From Heliobacterium mobile (GTDB lineage Bacteria; Bacillota; Desulfitobacteriia; Heliobacteriales; Heliobacteriaceae): 64,000 nt of DNA. The notes below the pieces were generated by a model, which was not told the origin of the DNA, made no database searches, and saw nothing but the letters and a program-made list of their open reading frames with translations. A program made the position numbers and the translations under genes. The DNA lies in contig NZ_WNKU01000017.1 in the NCBI RefSeq assembly GCF_009720735.1, forward strand, positions 1 through 64,000. Reading direction: 5' to 3'. This document shows, in pieces, positions 8,307 to 16,916 of this stretch (the stretch's first letter is position 1; every line of letters starts with the position of its first letter).

Positions 8307-9833
8307 ATGGGTTATCGGTCCAATCACTGGAGGCGAGTATTGCAAGTTGTAGCCGTCACTGCCATGTTAGGCCTTCCGGCCCAAGCGGTCTTCGCTGACG
8401 AGGCCGCCACAGTAAGACACTTTGAAGAGGCGAAAAGCAACGAAGCTGAACTGACCGCTTTCTTGAAGGAGATGCCGAAAGGAGCCGACCTTCACAATCA
8501 CGTCACCGGTGCCATCTTCGCCGAATCGATGTACGACAAAGCGGTAAACACGGACAACCTGTACTACGACACAAGCACGGGATATTTTGTGCAAAACCCA
8601 GGCCCGACGACCGTACCGGCGAGTCAGTTAAAGACAAGCAGAACGCTGGGGAGGAAATTTTACGACGCCGCCACGATGCGAGGGAACTTGCCGGGAACCA
8701 ACGGACATGATCACTTCTTCGATGCCTTCGACGCCTTTCGCCCGGTGAGCAACGGTATGGATCCCGATCAAGTCCTGGCAGAAGTGGTCGGTCGGGCGCA
8801 GGCTCAGAATGTGCAATACTTAGAGTTGATGACGTCGGTGGCGCCGCAAAATGCGTTGAACAGCGCCTTAAGCAATCCGCCCGCCTTAGACAACTGGGAA
8901 GAAGCTTGGAAAGTGATGGAGCAGCGATTCCCCGATCTGCTAGCCGCATCGAAACAGTATCTAGATGAACGGGATCAAAAGGTAGCCAAACTGCTGCAAG
9001 TTCCGGCACCGATCCCTGGTACGGCAGGTCCGACGAACATGCGCTACGTATATAGTGTTGATCGCAATAAACAGTTACCTGATTTTTTTGCAGCTATGGC
9101 CTGCGGGATGGCGATTGTCCAAAGCGATCCTCGCGTCGTCGCTGTGAATATGGTGTCACCGGAAGACTATTACGTCTCCCGGAAGGATTTCGAGAGCCAA
9201 ATGCGAATTATAGATTTTCTATGGCGCAAATTCGGAAAGCCCCATGTGACCCTTCACGCCGGGGAACTCACCTTGGAATACTCTCCCGTCGAAGTGATGC
9301 GCTCACGGATCCGGAAGAGCATTGAAGTGGGTCATGCCGAGCGGATTGGACACGGTGTGTCTATCGCCTGGGAGGACCGGTTACCGCAATTGTTGGAGGA
9401 GATGCGGCAAAAGGGAGTGGCCGTAGAAATTTGTTTGACCAGTAACGAGGGGATTCTCGGCGTCGCTGGCGATCAACATCCCCTTCCCTTATATCGAGAA
9501 GCCGGTGTTCCGATCACCTTGAATACGGATGACGAAGGGATCAGCCGGAGCAATCTCACCACCGAATATGTCAAGGCCGCCAGTGAATTTAAGTTATCCT
9601 ATGAAGAACTCAAAGATATCGCCCGCAATAGCTTGGAATACTCGTTTCTGCCGGGAGGAAGTTTGTACATAAATCGAGATTACAAGAAGTTGCAAGGAGA
9701 ATTCGCCCGTGTCAGAGAGCCGAATTGGCAACCTGATGGGCAGGCGAAAAAGATGATGGACGAATCACAGAAACTGGCCGAGCAAGTTCGGTTAGAACGA
9801 TCCTTCGTGGAATTTGAACAACGATATCATTAG
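8307..9833 (+). CDS. Exported adenosine deaminase-family protein
   Basis: A 508-residue amidohydrolase-fold protein related to adenosine deaminase and the secreted ADGF group. Residues 1-31 form a Sec signal peptide (basic start, hydrophobic core, AQAVFADE near the cleavage site). The zinc site begins with L-H-N-H (His63, His65), followed by HAGE, RIGHG and NTDDE, which supply the catalytic Glu, His and metal-binding Asp. At ~508 residues it is longer than the usual ~340-residue cytoplasmic enzyme, with an extra N-terminal helical region and an insertion around 150-250. It would deaminate adenosine or a related compound outside the cell. GAGGAGG precedes the ATG. Terminators on both sides make it a single-gene unit. 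Confidence 0.85.
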   Translation: MGYRSNHWRRVLQVVAVTAMLGLPAQAVFADEAATVRHFEEAKSNEAELTAFLKEMPKGADLHNHVTGAIFAESMYDKAVNTDNLYYDTSTGYFVQNPGPTTVPASQLKTSRTLGRKFYDAATMRGNLPGTNGHDHFFDAFDAFRPVSNGMDPDQVLAEVVGRAQAQNVQYLELMTSVAPQNALNSALSNPPALDNWEEAWKVMEQRFPDLLAASKQYLDERDQKVAKLLQVPAPIPGTAGPTNMRYVYSVDRNKQLPDFFAAMACGMAIVQSDPRVVAVNMVSPEDYYVSRKDFESQMRIIDFLWRKFGKPHVTLHAGELTLEYSPVEVMRSRIRKSIEVGHAERIGHGVSIAWEDRLPQLLEEMRQKGVAVEICLTSNEGILGVAGDQHPLPLYREAGVPITLNTDDEGISRSNLTTEYVKAASEFKLSYEELKDIARNSLEYSFLPGGSLYINRDYKKLQGEFARVREPNWQPDGQAKKMMDESQKLAEQVRLERSFVEFEQRYH

Positions 9834-9844
9834 GGGAGTTCGCC

Positions 9845-9909
9845 CTGTAGAGATTTTCTACAGCAAAAAATGACTGGGCTTGAAACGATTGTTTCGGCCC
9901 AGTCATTAA
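9845..9909. terminator. Two hairpins after the adenosine deaminase gene
   Basis: A small hairpin (CTGTAGA/TCTACAG, 9845-9863) is followed by a stronger stem (AATGACTGGGC / GCCCAGTCATT, about 9869-9908). On the minus strand the larger stem is followed by six T; on the plus strand the tail is only TAATTCC. It probably ends the deaminase transcript and could also block transcription from the other side. Confidence 0.6.
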
Positions 9910-10204
9910 TTCCCCATATGCATCATAGTGCTGCGTAGAAAAGTATGATTGCTGTGAAGAATGAGCTGCAAATACTGCTGTGAATAAGCTGCGAATAAGG
10001 AGTACCGATAAGCTGCGTCGATTACCCTATGTGGAAACCGAAAGTAGTGCAAGAGTGAGTTGCAGATATGGGGGAAAGATTGATCTTTCGATAACAAATA
10101 TACCATGAACGTCCTATCGTGGCTAGAGGGCAATTGAAAAAAATCACAAGCACGAACAATGTATTTTATGGATGTAGGATAAGTAAAGATTGCGGGAGGG
10201 ACCC

Positions 10205-11386
10205 ATGAAGGAAGGCAGAGCTACCATCATCCTGTTTATCACACTCTTTCTCGTCATGGCCGGCTTCGGAGTCATCCTACCCACACTGCCCTATCTTGTG
10301 ATCCACATGGGCGGAAATTCCATTTCTCTTGGTTTTCTCACAGCGTCCTATTCATTGTTGCAGTTCTTTTTTGCGCCTCTTTGGGGACGATGGTCTGATC
10401 GCATCGGTCGCCGCCCTGTGCTGCTTATCGGATTGAGCGGATATGGCGTGACCTTTATTTTGTTCGGGTTGGCCTCGCAGTTGTGGATGCTGTTTGCCAT
10501 CCGGCTGCTTTCCGGGATGATCTCTTCAGCCACCTTACCGACAGCGATGGCCTACATGGCCGATATCACTCCTGCCGAAAAGCGTGCCAGCGGCATGGGG
10601 ATGATGGGTGCAGCCATGGGTTTGGGTATGATCGTCGGACCAGCTCTAGGCGGCTGGCTCGGCCATTATGGTTTTTCAATCCCCTTTTTTGTCGCTGGAG
10701 CGATGGCATTAATGACGATGCCTTTTGCCTTTGCTCTGCTGCCGGAATCACTCAAAGAGGAAAATCGAAGAACGGAAGCCTCAACGGATTCAAACCCGTG
10801 GCCCCTGTTGCGTGCCTTCCGCCATCCCCAACGGTGGCTCTTTGGGCTCACCTTCATCATCAGTTTCACCATGGCCCTCTTTGAAGGGACCTTTGCCTTG
10901 TTCTCCTACGAGCGGTTTCAATTCGGCACTCGGGAGATGGGATTCTTATTTGCTGCCCTTGGTTTTTTGGCTGTCCTCATCCAGGCAGGGCTGATGGGCA
11001 AACTGGTAAAACGCTTTGGCAACGTGAGGTTGATTATGGGCGGATTGATCCTGTCTGCATGCGGCCTGACCTTGACGCTGTTTGCTCCAGCAGTTCTATG
11101 GCTTTTTTTGTTTACGGCCCTATACAGCATGGGCAGTTCCATCTTGCGCCCCAACGTTTCAACACTGGTATCCCAAACAGCCCCGGAAGGGCAGGGGATA
11201 TCCCTGGGGATCATGCAGTCCTTTGACAGTCTAGGCCGGATCATGGGGCCCATCGTCGGGGGAGCCTTATATCATCTATGGTTTGGTCTGCCTTATTTGG
11301 CCGGAGCGCTGTCGGTAGCTGTGACGTTACTTGTGTCTTGGAAACGGCTGCAGGGATATGGCAGGCTTTTGGAAGAACAATCATAA
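10205..11386 (+). CDS. MFS transporter, drug exporter (DHA1) type
   Basis: A 393-residue protein with about 12 membrane segments. Motif A between segments 2 and 3 is GRWSDRIGRRPVLL, and the antiporter motif C (GLGMIVGPALGGWLG) lies in segment 5; both mark proton-driven exporters such as Bmr, NorA and TetA. The ATG at 10205 follows GGGAGGG; an in-frame TTG at 10190 lacks a good site. It is a single gene and the substrate is unknown. A 9-bp periodic repeat follows directly after the stop. Confidence 0.88.
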   Translation: MKEGRATIILFITLFLVMAGFGVILPTLPYLVIHMGGNSISLGFLTASYSLLQFFFAPLWGRWSDRIGRRPVLLIGLSGYGVTFILFGLASQLWMLFAIRLLSGMISSATLPTAMAYMADITPAEKRASGMGMMGAAMGLGMIVGPALGGWLGHYGFSIPFFVAGAMALMTMPFAFALLPESLKEENRRTEASTDSNPWPLLRAFRHPQRWLFGLTFIISFTMALFEGTFALFSYERFQFGTREMGFLFAALGFLAVLIQAGLMGKLVKRFGNVRLIMGGLILSACGLTLTLFAPAVLWLFLFTALYSMGSSILRPNVSTLVSQTAPEGQGISLGIMQSFDSLGRIMGPIVGGALYHLWFGLPYLAGALSVAVTLLVSWKRLQGYGRLLEEQS

Positions 11387-11395
11387 GTATTCATC

Positions 11396-11435
11396 GAGTT
11401 ACCTGAGTCACCTGAGTCGCCCGAGTCTCTTGAGT
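11396..11435 (+). repeat. Short 9-bp tandem repeat
   Basis: GAGTTACCT, GAGTCACCT, GAGTCGCCC and GAGTCTCTT followed by another GAGT: four imperfect 9-base units starting ten bases after the MFS stop. It is non-coding and of unknown role; perhaps slippage-generated. Confidence 0.6.
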
Positions 11436-11500
11436 AATTAATCAAGAAACACCACAGTGATTCCCCCTTATGAGGGGCTGTTTGCTGATGCACGAGACTT

Positions 11501-12001
11501 TTAGGAAGTGATCTTCGAGGTCTTTCGGAAAAGGCTATAATTAGCAGGTGTCCCCCAATTCTCCAACCGCCGGTACTCGGGATGGGTCGAATCGAAATAG
11601 ACGATAACCGGCGCCTGATCCAGTTCGGGATGCATGGCGAAAAACGGCCGGTCGCCGTAACGGATCGATTGCAGCACCAGCGGCAACTCACGGCGGAATA
11701 TATAGTTGCGCCGAGCCGATGTGCCCTTGTCCAGCCCACCGTTTACATAAAGATAGACGTACAGGATGAACCTGTCATCCATGATACGCCACTCTGCGAG
11801 AGCCTCGTCCCGCAAGGCTGTGATTTTATCATAGGCATATTCCGGTGCGATCGTTAAAAAGAGGTCGCCCGTTTCATCGGAGTGGGTCAAAGTGTAACGC
11901 CGGGGTATCACAGGCGATGTTGCCGTGACGCCGGACCGGTAATCCACAAACAGCTTCTCCGGGTTCAATCCTGCCACTGTCCAGCCCCCCTGTTTATTCA
12001 T
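11501..12001 (-). CDS. Staygreen (SGR) family protein, possible Mg-dechelatase
   Basis: A 166-residue protein with the Staygreen family pattern: LNPEKLFVDYRSGVTATSPV at the N terminus, RRYTLTHSDETGDLFLTIAP, then YAYDKI and a W in EALAEWR. Plant SGR proteins remove Mg from chlorophyll a to start its breakdown, and some bacterial relatives have the same activity in vitro. What this one acts on is unknown; bacteriochlorophyll or another Mg-tetrapyrrole is possible if the host makes one. I start at the ATG for MNKQGG at 12001, where homology begins; the frame is open upstream but no start there has a good ribosome site. It is divergent from an unknown exported protein, sharing about 100 bases of upstream DNA. 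Confidence 0.8.
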   Translation of the reverse strand: MNKQGGWTVAGLNPEKLFVDYRSGVTATSPVIPRRYTLTHSDETGDLFLTIAPEYAYDKITALRDEALAEWRIMDDRFILYVYLYVNGGLDKGTSARRNYIFRRELPLVLQSIRYGDRPFFAMHPELDQAPVIVYFDSTHPEYRRLENWGTPANYSLFRKTSKITS

Positions 12002-12103
12002 TGCTATTATTCTATTTGAGCGGAAGGCGGCTTGAGACAAGAGATACGATAAGTACAACTTTATCGATCTCATGATGATCATAGAAAAAGGTGAACCACG
12101 AGA

Positions 12104-13543
12104 ATGAAAAAAGTCGCTCCTTTCGTCGGCGCTCTGTTGGTTGTCGCCGGAATGGCCGCTTACCTGATTTACGGTTATACCTGTGAGGAGTTGGAAGATG
12201 GTAACAAGGTATTCGCCAACCCTCTGCGCTGGACTATTGGTGAAAAGGTTCCTAAGGAAATCTTCGATCAGGCCCAATCGCTCAGTCAGGGTCAGCGGTT
12301 AGAAGAAGGACCGGCGGATGACCTCTTTTTCAGCAACGTTCCAGAACTTCCTATCTATACGGGTGTGCTGACGAGAGTGGATGATGTGCTGGCCCCAACG
12401 GGTGTGACCAAAGCACTCTTTTCCCATTTCAATATGCTGGTCAACTTTACGACCAACCCACTATCTAACTACCGTGCCAAAGTCGGTCTGATCGTTACGA
12501 ACAACACGGGCATACCGATTGATGTTTATATGCGCCGAAACGCAAAGGGTGTGAATGTAGACGAAAAGGATGTTCGGTTGCTCCAGGATGACCTGGCACC
12601 GCGTAACCCCGCCACGAACGAAGACATCTATTATGGAAGCCAACTGGGAAATAAAGTCGTTCATGAATTCTTCCGTTCCGTGAGCCAAGGGGAAACAAAA
12701 GTAGCCTCGCTCCGGCCGGGCGAAGATTATTATTGGTACGAAAAAGCAGGCACACGTGCCTGGGCGATCGGCATGGCGGAGTTTGTCTTCCGGGACAGCA
12801 CCAGCGGGAAAATCCTCAAGCAGGGAGATCTCCCGGCTTCGCAAGGGATTCAGATGCGCAGCTTTATCTGTGAGTTGAGTACAGAGCTCAAAGAATTTTC
12901 TCGTTGGGCCAGCGGACCAGAGACCATCTTAAATCAGAGCGACTATGAACATATCCACATGCGTGGGCTTATTTCTGCCGGTATCAACCGGACTTATTCC
13001 GTAAAATACGACGCCCGGAAAGAGGGGCTGCGAAGTCTTTTCCTCGGACCCGGTTTAAAGGACGGAACAGACAGCTCAGTGGCGGGGACAGCCCGGTATA
13101 AACCGGAAATGTTCCTCAACGACAAGGTAGGCGGAATAGACAAATACGGGCACATCGCTGGACAGCAAGTCAAGGAATTGCCCGTCGAGAATAATGGCTC
13201 TTATGGGATCGAATATCAAATCGAGATCGACGCCGAAGGTCCCTTTGCCATAGCGATTCAGGCCGCCGGAGCCGGCTATGAGCAGTTCGGCAAGCCGAAA
13301 GTGGACCTGTACAATCAGTGGATGACGGCCAAACTAGACGATGAGGTACGTACCCTCACCTTTCGGGACCCGAATTACTGGAGTTACTTCAGCGACTTTT
13401 CAAAGCTGGGTCCACTGGGAACGGGCAGGGTGTTTTTCGCGGTCGATCAAAGAGGGCACCATCAGCATACGCTTTCGTTGATCTTACCGCCGAACAATTA
13501 TGCCCCCTACCGGGTTTTGCTGATGCCCGTATCGAGATGGTAG
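12104..13543 (+). CDS. Exported or membrane-anchored protein of unknown function
   Basis: A 479-residue protein. Residues 5-25 are a hydrophobic segment (FVGALLVVAGMAAYLIYG) acting as signal anchor or signal peptide without a lipobox. The remainder is mostly polar and beta-rich, with VGLIVTNNTGIPIDVYMRRN near 130-150 and a HQHTLSLILPPNNYAPYRVL segment close to the C terminus. I do not recognise a family. A ribosome site (AAAAAGGTGA) precedes the ATG at 12104. It is a single gene, divergent from the Staygreen-family gene. The outer-face location is supported by the N terminus; the role is unknown. Confidence 0.7.
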   Translation: MKKVAPFVGALLVVAGMAAYLIYGYTCEELEDGNKVFANPLRWTIGEKVPKEIFDQAQSLSQGQRLEEGPADDLFFSNVPELPIYTGVLTRVDDVLAPTGVTKALFSHFNMLVNFTTNPLSNYRAKVGLIVTNNTGIPIDVYMRRNAKGVNVDEKDVRLLQDDLAPRNPATNEDIYYGSQLGNKVVHEFFRSVSQGETKVASLRPGEDYYWYEKAGTRAWAIGMAEFVFRDSTSGKILKQGDLPASQGIQMRSFICELSTELKEFSRWASGPETILNQSDYEHIHMRGLISAGINRTYSVKYDARKEGLRSLFLGPGLKDGTDSSVAGTARYKPEMFLNDKVGGIDKYGHIAGQQVKELPVENNGSYGIEYQIEIDAEGPFAIAIQAAGAGYEQFGKPKVDLYNQWMTAKLDDEVRTLTFRDPNYWSYFSDFSKLGPLGTGRVFFAVDQRGHHQHTLSLILPPNNYAPYRVLLMPVSRW

Positions 13544-13569
13544 CAGCATCCTTTTAAAATTATACGTTC

Positions 13570-13619
13570 ATGCCCCGTTGACTCACGGGCTATCATGCAT
13601 TAATACTAATGGGGGCATG
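13570..13619 (+). repeat. Inverted repeat upstream of the SLH-GH18 gene
   Basis: ATGCCCC (from 13570) can pair with GGGGCAT (to about 13618) around a smaller CCCGT/ACGGG hairpin. There is no T-run, so termination is doubtful. The left part (ACGTTCATGCCCCGTTG) resembles a sequence after glnS at about 20032 (ACGTTCATGTTCCGTTG). Confidence 0.4.
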
Positions 13620-13653
13620 GGATATTTTCACAAAAGGTCTAGGAGATGAGGCA

Positions 13654-15362
13654 ATGAAGTTACTCAGAACGAAGTGGTTAGCATCTGGCCTAATCGTGCT
13701 ATTGCTTGTAGCCATGCTTCCGCTGACCGCTTTTGCCCAAACTCGTTTTGTCGACGCCGACGAAATTCCCAGTTGGGCTTCTCCGTCGGTCCAGGACTTA
13801 GTCGATTCGAAAATGCTAAGCGGCTATGCCGACGGCCGCTTTGCGCCGTCCGACCTGGTTACATATGAACAGGTCATCACGGGCATCTTCAATGTTTTAT
13901 GGCTGCAGGACCAAGCGGCCGGCTTGAGCCAGAGCATGGCGGCCTTGCCTAACGTGTCTCCTTGGGCTCAAGGGTATGTGCAATTGGCGAAGCAGCGAGA
14001 CATCATGAAGTCGCCGAACAACAACTCTCCCATACCGGCTCCAAATGATTACACCCAACCGGCCAACAGGGCTTGGGTGGCCGCATTTTTAGCCATGACC
14101 TTAGGCTACGACCAATGGCAGTGGGACTTGAACAACCGAATTCCTTTCACCGACATGGAAAGTATCCCTGTAGACTTGCGCATGATGGTGAATACGGCCG
14201 CTGATTTAGGGCTGGCTTCAGGTATGGGGATAACAAGTTCGAGCCGAACGTGCCCATCACACGTGCTCAATACGCGGTCATCCTGGAAAATGCCAAGAAA
14301 CTGGCAGAGACATCGACCAGTCTCCGCAGCGTCTATCCCGCCGCACCTCCGAAAGAAACGTTAAATCCAGTCCGCATGGCCTTCTTCCAGAGAGGGCAGG
14401 GACAAGACGCCTCAGAGATCAATGGCCGAGTGATCGAAGCTCTAAAAAATCAACATACATATGTTCAGTATCTGAACATGATGAGTTACGGGATGAAGTC
14501 TGACGGTGACGTCTTTAACGGAGACAAGACCTTTGGGGACAGCTTCTTTGACGATGTAGAGAAGCTGGCTCACGAAAAGGGCTTGAAAACATTGGTCGTG
14601 CTGAACAACTATGATATTTGGCGCAACTGTTTTGATGCTCAATACGCCCATAGCGTGCTGACAAGTTCGGAAAAGCAGGAGAAAGTCATCCAATGGCTGG
14701 TGGAGGAGATCGAACAAAACGGGGACTCCGGGGTAAACATTGACTTTGAAGATCTCTACCCGGCAGACCGCGACTTGCTCACGCAGTTTGTGGCCAAAGT
14801 CAACGGCGAGATGAAAAAGCACGGTTGGACAACAGTGGTATCGGTCATGTGTAAAACCAATGACACCTATGACTACCGGTACTATGATTACGAAAACCTC
14901 GCGAAAAATGCCGACTATATCTTTGTCATGAGCTATGACATCTATAATCCCCGGGGAACGCCGCAACTACCGGGGCCCAACTACAGCATCCCCTTTGTAG
15001 AAAAAACCTTAAAATTCGCTGTCATGTCGGTGCCGCCGCAAAAACTGCTCTTAGGCGTGGGAAGCCACTCATGGATCTGGAACGACAGCGAAAGAACACA
15101 GATGCCGGCATGGAAAGCAGATCAAATGGTCGCCACCCAGCAGGCCACGGGATATAAAGATCCGGCCTATAACGCCTCCTATGCCACCTACAAAAGTGCC
15201 TCCGGCGGTACTGCCAAGGTATACTACCAGGATCAGCAAACTTATCAAACAGAGTTCGAACTCGTGAAAAAATACGGGCTCGGAGGATACGGGCTGTTCC
15301 CCTTGGGCTGGGAGACCGGTTCGCTTTGGACGGCTTTAAGGAATGTCTATCCGGGACAATAA
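13654..15362 (+). pseudogene. SLH-domain / GH18-type glycosidase, frameshifted
   Basis: Two overlapping frames form one gene. The first (from ATG 13654, AGGAG eight bases upstream) encodes a signal peptide (cleavage near AFAQ) and S-layer homology repeats that anchor proteins to cell-wall polymers. The second carries the end of the last SLH repeat (PITRAQYAVILENAKKLAE) and a GH18-like barrel with the catalytic pattern GVNIDFEDL, as in chitinase-like and spore YaaH-type hydrolases. The SLH motif breaks at GMG and resumes as DNKFEPN in the other frame if one G is added to the GGGG run at 14226-14229. Restored, the protein would be about 569 residues. It may be a true pseudogene or a homopolymer sequencing error. 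Confidence 0.75.
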
Positions 15363-15398
15363 AACCGAAGTGTAAAAACGTCCATAAGGAAACGGAAA

Positions 15399-15428
15399 GA
15401 GGAGGGGATAACCCCTCCTCAAATTTTT
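15399..15428 (+). terminator. Terminator of the SLH-GH18 gene
   Basis: GAGGAGGGG and CCCCTCCTC close an ATAA loop and are followed by AAATTTTT. A perfect 9-bp stem, convergent with the pdxK-like gene. Confidence 0.85.
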
Positions 15429-15473
15429 GACAAATTCTGTCTTCTGCAAAGTTGACTTATGCGTACGATCCAA

Positions 15474-16280
15474 TTAGCAAAGGCCGCAGGTATTCCGGAA
15501 TGCGCCATGGTTGGTCGGTCCGACATACTGGTTCAGCGGGAAAGAGTGGCGGATGGCGGCGGTTATGAATTGCTTCGCCGTATCGATGGCTTCCCGCACA
15601 GACTTACCTTTAGCCAATTCAGCAGTGATGGCTGCCGAATAGGTGCAGCCGGCGCCGTGAGTGTAAGCGGGGCTGAACTTTTCCGACTCAAGGAGGGTAA
15701 AGTCCTTACCGTCATAGAGCATGTCGACAGCCTTTTCATGTTGCAGCTTCGCACCGCCCTTGATCAGGACGTAGGCGACGCCCAACTCGTGGATCTTGGC
15801 AGCCGCTTCCTTCATATCGTCGACGGTCTTGATCGACCGGCCGGCAAGCAATTCCGCTTCAAAGAGGTTCGGTGTGACGACGGTTGCCTTTGGGATCAGC
15901 AGGTCCCGCAGGCCTGGCAGGTTGTCCGGCTGGAGCACTTCTTCGGTCCCTTTGCAGACCATGACAGGGTCGACGACCACATTTTTCAGATCATGCTTGT
16001 CAATCGTGTGAGCGGCCAGTTCGATAATTTCCGAACCGAGCATGCCTGTCTTTAAGGCGTCCACACCGATGGACAAGATCGTCGCCAACTGGGCTTCTAC
16101 AGTCTTCACGTCGACGGGGAACACCAAGTGGCCCCATGTTTCCGGTTCCATGGCCACGATGGTCGTCAAGGCAGTCATGCCATAGACGCCCCGCTCTTGA
16201 AAGGTTTTCAAATCAGCTTGAATACCGGCGCCACCGCTGCTGTCAGAACCGGCGATGGTTAATGCTTTTGGAAGTGTCAT
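15474..16280 (-). CDS. Pyridoxine / hydroxymethylpyrimidine kinase (PdxK/ThiD family)
   Basis: A 268-residue ribokinase-fold kinase. It starts with LTIAGSDSSGGAGIQADLKT, the substrate loop of ThiD-type kinases, has VVDPVMVCKG in the middle, and the ATP/anion-hole motif HGAGCTYSAAI near residue 210, where the Asp usual in many relatives is replaced by Cys (GAGCT). The C terminus with NQYVGPTNHGAFR is typical of the B. subtilis PdxK-like subgroup, which phosphorylates pyridoxal/pyridoxine and HMP. GAGGAGG lies upstream of two adjacent ATGs (16283, 16280); the second has better spacing. It is alone, with no other thiamine or B6 gene next to it, which favours a B6 salvage role (inference). Confidence 0.85.
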   Translation of the reverse strand: MTLPKALTIAGSDSSGGAGIQADLKTFQERGVYGMTALTTIVAMEPETWGHLVFPVDVKTVEAQLATILSIGVDALKTGMLGSEIIELAAHTIDKHDLKNVVVDPVMVCKGTEEVLQPDNLPGLRDLLIPKATVVTPNLFEAELLAGRSIKTVDDMKEAAAKIHELGVAYVLIKGGAKLQHEKAVDMLYDGKDFTLLESEKFSPAYTHGAGCTYSAAITAELAKGKSVREAIDTAKQFITAAIRHSFPLNQYVGPTNHGAFRNTCGLC

Positions 16281-16523
16281 CATAATCCTCCTCGATACTG
16301 TCTGTTATTATGTTTCGGAGATCCTCCCTGGTAAATACCGATCAGCGGTCGGACTGTTTCAATTATATCAACTAGGGTAAAGAATACAAATAAAAGTCAT
16401 ATTTCGAAGGTAAGCGAAACCTGACAGGATGGGTGAGGTTAAAAAGTGAGTATGAAAGGGATAGTTTTCCGGGGATATTTTTTGTGAAAGACTAGACATT
16501 AAGCGATGAAGGGAGTGGTTCGA

Positions 16524-16709
16524 ATGCAAGCCGAACGTGCCGAGGAAATCATCAAGGCTTCCGGTATGATTGAGGTGCTTTATCAAGAAAGTCCCGTATG
16601 GCTGAAACAGGTTGATAAGAACAAAAACACAGTCATGGTTCGAGACGACGATGGAAAGACGATGGAGGTCTCCCTGAACGACCTGCGCGAAACAGGTGTG
16701 GTTCAATAG
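16524..16709 (+). CDS. sspH: Small acid-soluble spore protein H
   Basis: A 61-residue protein matching the SspH family from its start (MQAERAEEIIKASGMIEVLY) through SPVWLKQVD and the C-terminal VSLNDLRETG. B. subtilis SspH is 59 residues. It is a minor spore-core protein made in the forespore. GGGAGTG precedes the ATG at 16524; an upstream in-frame ATG at 16506 would cover that site. A strong terminator follows, so it is a single-gene unit. It is the best evidence here that the host forms endospores. I could not identify a convincing sigma-G promoter by eye. Confidence 0.9.
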   Translation: MQAERAEEIIKASGMIEVLYQESPVWLKQVDKNKNTVMVRDDDGKTMEVSLNDLRETGVVQ

Positions 16710-16733
16710 CAGGGTTCTGACGTCTTGATGGCG

Positions 16734-16780
16734 AAAAGGGGCCTAAGCCCTGCGTACTAACAGCTTTAGGCCCCTTTTTA
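16734..16780 (+). terminator. Terminator of sspH
   Basis: AAAAGGGGCCTAA and TTAGGCCCCTTTTT form a 13-bp stem with a T tail. Confidence 0.88.
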
Positions 16781-16916
16781 TCTTAATGATAGAGATAGGA
16801 AAGAATCATTTTTAACGAGCTTAAATTACCGTTTAAAGTATAAGTTTAGTCTTGGAAAAAAGGTTTGGAAAACAGTTCAGTAAACACTACATAGTTGAAT
16901 CGGAAGGTGACGAAGA

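Noticed and set aside
9906-10133. 75-codon minus-strand ORF after the adenosine deaminase gene
   Set aside because: No ribosome site, unusual composition, overlaps a terminator hairpin, and shows no family resemblance.
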